Assembly: GCA_030597435.1 (NCBI GenBank) | Contig: JAUVRV010000034.1 | Coordinates: 1 to 12,578, forward strand | Direction: 5' to 3' | Length of the DNA stretch: 12,578 bases | Origin: Gemmatimonadales bacterium | GTDB lineage: Bacteria; Gemmatimonadota; Gemmatimonadetes; Gemmatimonadales; GWC2-71-9 | Part shown: one piece after another, positions 6,321 to 12,578 of the stretch | Position numbering within the stretch: position 1 is the first letter of the stretch | Layout of the letters: each line of letters starts with the position of its first letter | Notes under the pieces: model-generated | Database searches by the model: none | Told to the model about the DNA's origin: nothing | What the model saw: only the letters and a program-made list of their open reading frames with translations | Translations under genes and position numbers: made by a program

Positions 6321-7749
6321 CGACCCGCTCCAGCAGCCTCACCAGCTGGCCGACTGGCGTACCTACCACTATCCGGCCGTACGATCCTTCCTCGGCGCCG
6401 AAAACAACCCCAATCACGGCGCCCGATTGGTCGAAGATAGGACTGCCACTAGATCCTTCGGCACCATAGCCGTCGATTTGGAGCGCGTCCGGGAGGGTCT
6501 TGCTTATCGACCCGGCGGAGAAACTGGTTCGCGCGACGGTGCGGCCGGCACCGAACGCGGTCATGGGTAGGTCTGGGCCCAGCGGGAATCCGACGATCGC
6601 TACCGGATCGCCCTGCCGCAGGGTGTCGGTGTGCAGATTCAGACCCTGGATTGTGGGGACCCCTCCTGGAATGTCGACCTTGAGGATCGCCAGGTCTGCC
6701 TGCTGCGAAATGGTCACTAACCGGGCTTGGTAGACCTGGTAGGAATCGGCGAACTTGATCGCTATGCGAGAGGGACGCCGGTTGCCCCCTGCACCGGCCA
6801 CAACGTGCCTGCTGGTCACCAGGTGGCCGTCCGACCGCACGGCGAAGGCGGTACCCACGTGCACCTGCTCGGCGGCGAACTCCACCCACATCATGGCTAC
6901 GGCGCGTTGATTGGCCTCCACGATGGCGCCGTAGTCCACGTAGGCGGCAGCCTGCTGGTGTAGCAAGGCCTGGCTTGCATCGGAGAGCTGCCTACGCAGG
7001 CGTTGAACCTCCTCTGCGGTTCCGGACCGCTGGGCCTCAGCAAGATCAGTTTGGAGCCGCGACACGTCATTCTGGGAGGTCTGGAGGGCCGTGGCTAAGC
7101 CCTCAACCTCACCTCGCAGGGATTGAACTGCGTCGCTGGCAACCCGGAGAATGCTGTCAGTACGGGCTTGCATTGCTGTCACTTCCCGCTCACGCAGCTG
7201 TCTCTGTCTGACACTGTCGTATGCAAAGGCAGCAATGACGACCAGCAGGAGGGAGACGAGTACTGCCGCAAGCGTGCGCAGCTTCCTGGTCTGACGACCA
7301 ATTTCGGCCTCGATACGTTGCGTCATGCGGCTGGCGGGGTCGGGGCCGCCAGCTCCTTCTGCGGTGGGTCGCGGCGGGCCGCTGGTGCTTCGTCCGGAGT
7401 CGCTAACAGCGGATTGCCGCTCTCCGTCCGGTACGGAGTCGGGCACCAAACGAAACTCGATTGTTGGCCCATCGGGTCCGAACCGGATCTGATCTGTGTC
7501 ATCGAGCGGTGTATCGGTCGTGATCAGATGCCCGTTGACTAGTACCCCGTTGAGGCTGTCTTTGTCCTGGATGAACCACCGGGCGCCTTCTCGCACAATG
7601 GTGGCATGGTGTGCAGAGACCTCCAGGTCCTCATCGGGGTTGAACTGGAGGTCGGATGAGGGGTGCCGCCCGACTTCGATCGAGGGCCGCGAGAAGACTT
7701 GTACTCGGCCGGCACGTGCTCCCGAGAGAACCTCGAGCTGAACCTTCAC
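6313..7749 (-). CDS. Transmembrane protein: cytoplasmic FHA domain, coiled coil and extracytoplasmic trypsin-like serine protease
   Basis: The 478-residue product has four parts. Residues 1-100 are an FHA domain, which binds phosphothreonine, with GR at 27-28, the SxxH pair Ser45/His48 and NG at 67-68 all kept. Residues 101-155 are a Pro/Gly/Ser linker. Residues 158-177 form one membrane span preceded by Arg/Lys. Residues 180-265 look like a coiled coil. Residues 270-478 are a trypsin/DegP-like protease with a full triad: His315 (in TSRHVV), Asp352 (in QQADLAILKV) and Ser434 (in GSSGSP). There is no PDZ domain. The positive-inside rule puts FHA in the cytoplasm and the protease outside. The start is GTG 7749, ten bases after the phosphatase stop, with a weak GGGA ribosome site. 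It is the last gene of the kinase operon, so phosphorylation-dependent control of an envelope protease is a reasonable inference. The substrate is unknown. Confidence 0.92.
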   Translation of the reverse strand: MKVQLEVLSGARAGRVQVFSRPSIEVGRHPSSDLQFNPDEDLEVSAHHATIVREGARWFIQDKDSLNGVLVNGHLITTDTPLDDTDQIRFGPDGPTIEFRLVPDSVPDGERQSAVSDSGRSTSGPPRPTAEGAGGPDPASRMTQRIEAEIGRQTRKLRTLAAVLVSLLLVVIAAFAYDSVRQRQLREREVTAMQARTDSILRVASDAVQSLRGEVEGLATALQTSQNDVSRLQTDLAEAQRSGTAEEVQRLRRQLSDASQALLHQQAAAYVDYGAIVEANQRAVAMMWVEFAAEQVHVGTAFAVRSDGHLVTSRHVVAGAGGNRRPSRIAIKFADSYQVYQARLVTISQQADLAILKVDIPGGVPTIQGLNLHTDTLRQGDPVAIVGFPLGPDLPMTAFGAGRTVARTSFSAGSISKTLPDALQIDGYGAEGSSGSPIFDQSGAVIGVVFGAEEGSYGRIVVGTPVGQLVRLLERVGG

Positions 7750-7759
7750 GGGTTCCCGA

Positions 7760-8782
7760 TCACAGAATGGCCAAGAGCAGCGCCCCTGCCACGATTAAGG
7801 CCGCGGCGGTGCCGGCAGCGATCATCGAGGACCGCGGTGGTGTTGGCGGAGAGCTATCCTTGTGGAGCGGGACCGGCTCAGTGGTGGAATCGGCGTCGAG
7901 TAGCGGATAGACCTCATGGCTGACTGCATCGGCGCCATCAGGATCCTGCAGACTATCACCACTGAAACGGGCTACTATGACGGTAATGTTGTCCGGGCCG
8001 CCACGCTCGTTGGCGAGTGCAATGAGTTCACCGGAGATCTCGACCAGGTCCTTGTCCTGCGACACGGTCTTCGCCACCTCCTCCTTGCTGATCTGACCCG
8101 AGAGCCCGTCCGAGCACAGGAGCACCGCATCACCGCGACTGATCTTCTGATAGGTCAAATCAACCCGGACGCGTGCTTCGGGGCCCAGCGCCTGGAGTAT
8201 GATGTTCTTGCGTTCACTGTGTTCGGCTTCCTCTTCGGTCAGCTCGCCGGCGTCCACCAAGCGCTGCATCAATGACTGGTCCTTGGTGAGCTGGATGGCC
8301 TCACCGCCACGGATGAGATAAGCTCTCGAGTCGCCCACCTGGGTCAGGTACACGTGGTCCTCGAGTACTCCCACGGCTGTCACCGTGGTACCCATGCCAC
8401 GGTTCTCAGGATGCTCCTTGGCGAACGCGTGAATCTCGGAATTGGCGTTCTCGACCGCTTCCCTCAGGCGATACGCGAACTGCTGGGGAGAGTCATGCTC
8501 ATCGGAGATCCAAGTAGACATCAGGTGGTTGTAGATCGCCTTGGTTGCCATTACACTGGCGACCTCACCGGCCGCTGCCCCTCCCATACCGTCGGCGACC
8601 ATCAACAAAGAGCCCTTTGGTCCGACTTCGTGATAGCGCACTTCCGGCAGCAGGGAGGCTTTCTTTGCAGTCAGGTTGGCAACGAGGAAGCAGTCCTCGT
8701 TGTGATCCCGGCTCATCCCAACGTCCGTCTTGCCAAAGACCGATATCTGAGTACGCGGTTTCTTTTTGCTGAAGAGCTTCAC
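7760..8782 (-). CDS. PP2C-family Ser/Thr protein phosphatase with C-terminal membrane anchor
   Basis: This metal-dependent phosphatase should reverse phosphorylation by the kinase encoded just upstream. I chose GTG 8782 because GAGGTG sits six bases before it and it overlaps the kinase stop as GTGA. An in-frame ATG at 8860 would add 26 poorly conserved residues inside the kinase gene. The 340-residue product has the PP2C motifs in order: DxGxxRxxNED (residues 20-30), VADGMGG with metal ligand Asp64, GTT (131-133), VGDSRAY (149-155), CSDGLSG with Asp225, and GGPDN with Asp264. The last 22 residues are a hydrophobic segment ending at the C-terminus, so the enzyme is probably tail-anchored with its catalytic domain in the cytoplasm. 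Bacterial relatives (PstP/PrpC/Stp type) commonly pair with PknB-like kinases, though a C-terminal anchor this short is less usual than an added extracellular domain. Confidence 0.93.
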   Translation of the reverse strand: MKLFSKKKPRTQISVFGKTDVGMSRDHNEDCFLVANLTAKKASLLPEVRYHEVGPKGSLLMVADGMGGAAAGEVASVMATKAIYNHLMSTWISDEHDSPQQFAYRLREAVENANSEIHAFAKEHPENRGMGTTVTAVGVLEDHVYLTQVGDSRAYLIRGGEAIQLTKDQSLMQRLVDAGELTEEEAEHSERKNIILQALGPEARVRVDLTYQKISRGDAVLLCSDGLSGQISKEEVAKTVSQDKDLVEISGELIALANERGGPDNITVIVARFSGDSLQDPDGADAVSHEVYPLLDADSTTEPVPLHKDSSPPTPPRSSMIAAGTAAALIVAGALLLAIL

Positions 8783-10506
8783 GGTGTGCACCTCAGGACG
8801 GCCTTGTACATTGTGAATACCTCGTTGTCGGGATCCAAGTTGATTGCGCGTTCCATCCACGTGCAGGCTTGGGTCATGTTCTCGGTTTCGTAAGATTCAG
8901 CTATTATCGATGCCGCTCGCCCACGCAAGTTGTCTGGCAGCGCGCTGTCGTTGAACACCTCGAGCAAGCGTGTTCTAGCGGATTCCTTTGTTCCCGGTTC
9001 CAAGACCTGCCTCCCGAGGTCGACCAGCTCTCGCTGGAGAGCCTCCAGGTCAGGTGTGCTTGGCTCTGGGCTTGCCCGCCGCGTCGTGTCAGGTCCCGTC
9101 TGTTCTCGGCTACTGACTTCTGCACCGGCCACCGGAGGCGTCTGCGTTGTGCCGGAGTCCCCGCCCTGCGTATCACCGGACCTACCATCTCCTGTATCAA
9201 ATGGCGGCATTGGTATGTTCCTGGCAAGCTGCTCGCTATCACCCGAGCGTGCCGGTTGCTCCTCACCGCCGCTGAAAGCCACCGCGGCAACCCCCGCTCC
9301 TGCCGCTACCACCGCCAGGGATGCCGCAAGCACCACCACCGGCTTCTTCGTTCTCTTCTTGTTGTCGCGCGGTGAGTGCTGTGTGAGCGGCAGGGGCGTG
9401 TCTGGTGTCACCGTTGCAGTAGCGGCGGACTCTGCGAGTGGTAGGGTGGGTTTGGAGCCAGAGACGCGGGTGCTTGGGAGCGGTTCAGTTGCTTGTTGAT
9501 CGGGCCGACTCATGTCGAGTTGTTGAGTCGCACCCTCGGTGTCGACCGCTGGCGTGGCGTGTCCGCCACTCACCGCTTGCACTGTATCTCGTGTGAATTC
9601 CTCGACACTCGCGTATCGGGCCTTGGGCCTCCGTTGCAGTGCCCCCCCGCTCACCTGCTGCAGCTCCTGCGGGAAGCTCCCACCCACCAAGGCCTCGTTC
9701 AGTTGCAGCGGCTCATCGGTGAGTCGCTTCATCATGATCTCCTGAGCGTTGTCGGCTTCGAAGGGGAGTTTGCCGGTGAGCATCTGGAACAGCACTAGCG
9801 CGAGAGAATAAGTGTCACTGCGGCCGTCGAGTTTGTCACCGGACAACTGCTCCGGGCTCATGTACTCGGGAGTCCCAACCACCAATCCCGTTCGCGTCAC
9901 ATTCTGTCCTTCGTCACCACTCATGGCCTTGGCAATGCCGAAGTCCACGACCTTCACGACGTCCGATCCGTCACGTGCCCGAGTGACCATGATGTTATCG
10001 GGCTTGAGGTCGCGATGTACTATTCCCAAGTGGTGTGCGGCCTGGAGCGCGCTCCCGGCTTGTCGGATGATGGTTGCCGCGCGATACGGCCCGAGCGGCC
10101 CCTCGCGTTTCAACAGGTCGGTGAGCGATTCACCTTCGATATACTCCATGGCGAGATAGATCAGGCCGTCCTTCGTATCGCCGAAATCGTAGATCGCACA
10201 GACATTGGGGTGGTTGATCCGGGCTGCACTCGAGGCTTCCCGATTGAAACGGGCGATTGCTTCGTGGTCCTGCGCCAAGGACTGCGTCAACACCTTGATC
10301 GCGCTCTTACGACCCATCCTCACGTGTTCGCCGAGGTAGACGGCACCCATACCGCCTTCGCCGAGCTTCTCGAGGATGTGGTATTTCTCGTCCAGAATGC
10401 CGCCTATGAGGCTGGTGCTCTCGGCAACTCTGAGAGGGGATCCATCACTGGGACAGAATCTCGTATCGTCAGGCCACTCCGCCCCGCACGTAGTGCAGGT
10501 CTTCAC
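8779..10506 (-). CDS. Transmembrane Ser/Thr protein kinase with N-terminal zinc ribbon
   Basis: The 575-residue kinase starts at GTG 10506, overlapping the upstream stop as GTGA, with GGAGG four bases before it. Residues 4-21 form a zinc ribbon with Cys4, Cys7 and Cys18, and Asp21 where the fourth Cys would be. The kinase domain (about 40-310) is complete: glycine loop GEGGMGAVY (49-57), Lys71, Glu90, HRDLKPDN (164-171), DFG (188-190), and the activation segment with Thr204 and Thr206 before GTPEYMSPE. It is therefore an RD-type kinase of the PknB/Hanks family, likely to autophosphorylate. A Thr/Pro-rich juxtamembrane stretch (315-385) precedes a span at about 389-411. The outer part is a low-complexity Gly/Ser/Thr/Pro region, then a helical domain (485-575) resembling a TPR unit, with only two cysteines, Cys548 and Cys573. 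There are no PASTA repeats, so the signal sensed is not evident. Confidence 0.96.
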   Translation of the reverse strand: MKTCTTCGAEWPDDTRFCPSDGSPLRVAESTSLIGGILDEKYHILEKLGEGGMGAVYLGEHVRMGRKSAIKVLTQSLAQDHEAIARFNREASSAARINHPNVCAIYDFGDTKDGLIYLAMEYIEGESLTDLLKREGPLGPYRAATIIRQAGSALQAAHHLGIVHRDLKPDNIMVTRARDGSDVVKVVDFGIAKAMSGDEGQNVTRTGLVVGTPEYMSPEQLSGDKLDGRSDTYSLALVLFQMLTGKLPFEADNAQEIMMKRLTDEPLQLNEALVGGSFPQELQQVSGGALQRRPKARYASVEEFTRDTVQAVSGGHATPAVDTEGATQQLDMSRPDQQATEPLPSTRVSGSKPTLPLAESAATATVTPDTPLPLTQHSPRDNKKRTKKPVVVLAASLAVVAAGAGVAAVAFSGGEEQPARSGDSEQLARNIPMPPFDTGDGRSGDTQGGDSGTTQTPPVAGAEVSSREQTGPDTTRRASPEPSTPDLEALQRELVDLGRQVLEPGTKESARTRLLEVFNDSALPDNLRGRAASIIAESYETENMTQACTWMERAINLDPDNEVFTMYKAVLRCTP

Positions 10507-11528
10507 GGAGCCTCCAGCCGGAGCATCTTGTCACCAACCAGAAACCGCGATCCATGCCGCAGTGGAATCTCTCCCCTGACCGAGATTGCCACTCCGTTCC
10601 TGCTGCCTGCGTCCAGTATCACGAAGTCAGCGTCCTCCGACCTGACTTCGGCGTGCAGTCCACTCATGGACGGGTCGTAAGGGAAGATCCAATCGCCAGA
10701 GTCCCGCCCGATACCCAGGTTCCGTCCGGGCGACAAGTGAACGGTGTCACGTTGCGAGCCGTCACTCCGCAACTGGATCAAGCGGGCGATGTCGGCGCTC
10801 GGCACTAGACTCCCCATGCGGCGGGTGGCGTCTCTCTCTGGTGGGTGCGGTCCCGGGTATCCCAAACGTCTGAAGAGCAGAACCTGTGAGCCTATCAGCA
10901 CGAGGTCTCCGTCGGACAACCGCTGAGGTTCCATGATGAAAGTCCAGGTGCCGTTACGGCTCCCCAGATCACGAACGGAAAACTGACCGTCTCGAGCACT
11001 CACCTGAGCATGGAGCGGAGACATGAAAGGGTCGTCGGCGAACTCGATGTCGGCATCTTCACGTCCAATGGTGGTTTCTTCCCCCACCAGAGGGAAACGT
11101 TCGACTACGTCACCCGACTCCTCGAGCACCGCGATCTCGCCAGGCACGTCGGCACGCTGAGCGGCAAATGCCGAAGTCTGGCTCTTTCTGGGAGCGACGC
11201 CGGGGCTCGCAGGCTTGCCGCACGCGGCACAGTACTGCGCGCTCGGTGGCAGTGCCGTGCCACAATTGGTGCAAGAGGGTCCGGCGTCCTTGGATGCGGT
11301 CAGCCGCTTGCCGCACTTGGGACAGAACGGGTGACCCGGAACGACACTGCTGTCACACTCGGGGCACTTCACTACTCCCGCTGCCGGCTGGCGTCCGACC
11401 GGTGCAGCGTTGCGGGGTTTGGCGACGGGCACGCCACCTGGAGGTGGGGCATCGACCGGCTTTCCGCAGTCCTCGCAGAAACGGGATCGCTCGTCGTTCT
11501 CTCGGCCACAATGAGCGCAGGCGCGCAC
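10503..11528 (-). CDS. Protein with three zinc ribbons and two FHA domains, probable phosphothreonine adaptor
   Basis: This first gene of the kinase operon encodes 341 residues with no signal or membrane span, so it should be cytoplasmic. Three CxxC-CxxC zinc ribbons fill the N-terminal third: Cys4/7/18/21, Cys55/58/69/72 and Cys86/89/100/103. Two FHA domains follow. The first (about 130-222) keeps GR 155-156, Ser170/His173 and RNG 191-193. The second (about 250-340) keeps GR 274-275, Ser289/His292 and RNG 310-312. Both therefore look able to bind phosphothreonine peptides. The likely role is an adaptor or substrate that docks on the autophosphorylated kinase and bridges two phosphorylated partners. 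The start is GTG 11528, with AGGAG eleven bases upstream, a longish spacing, but no other in-frame start fits. A sigma70-like promoter lies 41 bases upstream. Confidence 0.93.
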   Translation of the reverse strand: MRACAHCGRENDERSRFCEDCGKPVDAPPPGGVPVAKPRNAAPVGRQPAAGVVKCPECDSSVVPGHPFCPKCGKRLTASKDAGPSCTNCGTALPPSAQYCAACGKPASPGVAPRKSQTSAFAAQRADVPGEIAVLEESGDVVERFPLVGEETTIGREDADIEFADDPFMSPLHAQVSARDGQFSVRDLGSRNGTWTFIMEPQRLSDGDLVLIGSQVLLFRRLGYPGPHPPERDATRRMGSLVPSADIARLIQLRSDGSQRDTVHLSPGRNLGIGRDSGDWIFPYDPSMSGLHAEVRSEDADFVILDAGSRNGVAISVRGEIPLRHGSRFLVGDKMLRLEAP

Positions 11529-11569
11529 GCGAGTTACGACTCCTGTTGAAGTTTGGAAGTGGGTGAGCC

Positions 11570-11598
11570 AATCTACTGCCCGCCAAAAAGACGGTCAA
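11570..11598 (-). promoter_or_regulatory. Sigma70-type promoter of the FHA/kinase/phosphatase/protease operon
   Basis: Read on the minus strand, TTGACC (plus positions 11598-11593) is separated by exactly 17 bases from TAGATT (11575-11570), matching consensus at five of six and four of six. The predicted transcript would begin near 11563, leaving a leader of roughly 35 bases that contains AGGAG. No transcription-factor site was recognised. The 117-bp region is shared with the divergent gene at 11646, so the two could be co-regulated. Confidence 0.55.
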
Positions 11599-11645
11599 CC
11601 AAGCGGAATGGCATAGATCGTTGGGTTTGTGTAGGTTCCGCGACC

Positions 11646-12578
11646 ATGCCACGTGTCCGGTGGGTGGCTGTGGCGCTGCTCATCTTACCCTGGGGCCTCG
11701 CCTGCTCCTTGTCAGGTCCCCCGTATCGGCCGGCGCCCAGCGGGCCCCTGCAACCACTAGATCCGCCGCCCGTTGATTCGGGACCGCTAGAACTGTCCGT
11801 AGTCTACCCCCCGACTATGGGTGAAACTGTGGGTGCCGGCGAATCGAAGGTCCTCGTGCCCGAGGAAGGTCTTGCCATTCAGAGCAGGGACTCGGTGTTC
11901 GTCTTTGGGAGCGTGGGACGCGGTGACGCTCAGCTTCGAGTCAACGACGTTGCGGTTCCGGTACATCCGAGGGGAGGTTGGATAGCTTGGTTGCCCTTAC
12001 CCGACGATTCAGTAGCGCGTTTCCGCATTGAAGCAAGCGCGGGTAACGAGAAGGCCATAGCGTTCCTCAGGGTTCCGCTCGCGCAACGGTACGAGCCGCC
12101 CGACAGCAACGTCTGGATCGACACGACCTCATTCTCACCTGCAGGAGATCTCTGGGTCAGGCCGGGCGAGGGGACGAGACTCACGCTGCGCGCCGCGCCA
12201 GGTGCGGCAGTCACGGGGCTGTTGAGCGACGGGACGGTGGTTCGTTTCGTGCCTGACACGACCCTGGAGGATCTGTCTTGGGGGAAGCGGGCTTTCGGGA
12301 CCAAGCCACCCAGCGGTAGCCAGCGCGAATCGCGCGGAGATCGTTATGTGGCATGGTGGCCGGCAACACTGGGGCCGGATCCCGGGTTGGTCCTGGCTGC
12401 GAACTTCCCCGCGTTGCCCAACGACTCCCTCTGGTTGCGGTTACGGGCGGTCGTGGCAAATGACACGGCGCTAGCCGTATGGCCGTTGAGGTTGGGATCG
12501 ATGGGTGACTCAATGCCTACCGTTGTGGTTCTGAACGACGATCGTTCGGGAATCGGTAATACGGATGGGATGGTGGTC
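11646..12578 (+). CDS. Secreted, probably lipid-modified protein, N-terminal 311 residues; likely cell-wall amidase (partial)
   Basis: An open frame runs from ATG 11646 to the window edge without a stop, exactly 311 codons. The N-terminus has Arg3 and Arg5, a hydrophobic core (about 6-19) and Cys20 in GLAC, so it is secreted and possibly lipid-modified, although the lipobox has Gly at -3 where Leu is usual. A Pro-rich linker (24-48) follows. Next is a beta-rich module (about 49-143) with VFVFGSVGRGDAQLRVN and GWIAWLPLP, which looks like an Ig-like fold, then further beta-rich sequence ending in DDRSGIGNTDGMVV. I associate this arrangement with N-acetylmuramoyl-L-alanine amidases of Gemmatimonadota, whose catalytic Amidase_3 domain would lie beyond the edge. 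That link is from memory and the catalytic domain is not visible. It is divergent from the kinase operon. The ribosome site (TAGG) is weak and no clear promoter was found. Confidence 0.75.
   Translation, partial: MPRVRWVAVALLILPWGLACSLSGPPYRPAPSGPLQPLDPPPVDSGPLELSVVYPPTMGETVGAGESKVLVPEEGLAIQSRDSVFVFGSVGRGDAQLRVNDVAVPVHPRGGWIAWLPLPDDSVARFRIEASAGNEKAIAFLRVPLAQRYEPPDSNVWIDTTSFSPAGDLWVRPGEGTRLTLRAAPGAAVTGLLSDGTVVRFVPDTTLEDLSWGKRAFGTKPPSGSQRESRGDRYVAWWPATLGPDPGLVLAANFPALPNDSLWLRLRAVVANDTALAVWPLRLGSMGDSMPTVVVLNDDRSGIGNTDGMVV

Noticed and set aside
8783..8860. ATG 8860 as start of the PP2C gene
   Set aside because: It lies inside the kinase coding region with poorly conserved sequence. GTG 8782 has a strong ribosome site and a GTGA overlap.
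10015..10680. 221-codon open frame antisense to the kinase and adaptor junction
   Set aside because: It is opposite well-supported kinase and FHA coding sequence, with no motifs and no ribosome site noticed.
6313..11528. Part of a type VI secretion locus (PpkA/PppA/Fha-like set)
   Set aside because: No sheath, tube, baseplate or membrane-complex gene is present, and the set ends in a protease. Kinase/PP2C/FHA alone is not evidence of secretion.
1..12578. tRNA, rRNA, CRISPR array, transposon or prophage elements
   Set aside because: I looked for cloverleaf-like sequence, regularly spaced repeats, transposase/integrase motifs and terminal inverted repeats and saw none. Genes are densely packed, with no gap above about 131 bp.

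Overview
The window reads as ordinary chromosome from a fairly GC-rich Gram-negative bacterium. It holds lipoproteins, CcdA, MurQ and a large Ser/Thr-kinase operon. The protein style (kinase with an N-terminal zinc ribbon, FHA proteins carrying zinc ribbons, a glycine-zipper lipoprotein, and a lipoprotein-like amidase N-terminus) suggests Gemmatimonadota or a related soil or marine lineage. That placement is an inference from memory of the families, not a computed result. I saw no insertion sequence, integrase, CRISPR array, tRNA or rRNA.

Layout. Positions 1-6215 are all on the plus strand. First comes the 3' two-thirds of priA (replication restart helicase). Next is a three-gene, ATGA-coupled cluster: an unrecognised 155-residue protein, a pyruvoyl-dependent arginine decarboxylase and an agmatinase. 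The two enzymes form a complete arginine to agmatine to putrescine route. Then come ccdA (thiol-disulfide membrane transporter), a glycine-zipper lipoprotein, a strong hairpin, and murQ (peptidoglycan recycling). murQ converges on the next block across a short pyrimidine-rich spacer.

Positions 11528-6313 (minus strand) are a tight four-gene phospho-signalling operon. In order of transcription it encodes a soluble protein with three zinc ribbons and two FHA domains, a transmembrane Ser/Thr kinase with its own zinc ribbon, a membrane-anchored PP2C phosphatase, and a membrane protein with a cytoplasmic FHA domain, a coiled coil and an apparently intact trypsin-like protease predicted to lie outside the membrane. 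All four genes start with GTG, and the first two junctions are GTGA stop/start overlaps. A good promoter (TTGACC, 17 bases, TAGATT) lies just upstream. Divergent from it, 11646 to the window end is the N-terminal part of a secreted, probably lipid-modified protein, likely a cell-wall amidase cut by the window edge.

Most notable hypothesis: the minus-strand operon is a complete write (kinase), erase (PP2C), read (FHA) circuit. Its last gene would couple a cytoplasmic phosphothreonine reader directly to an extracytoplasmic protease, and it sits between two peptidoglycan-related genes. A second lead is the unrecognised gene translationally coupled to the putrescine pathway.
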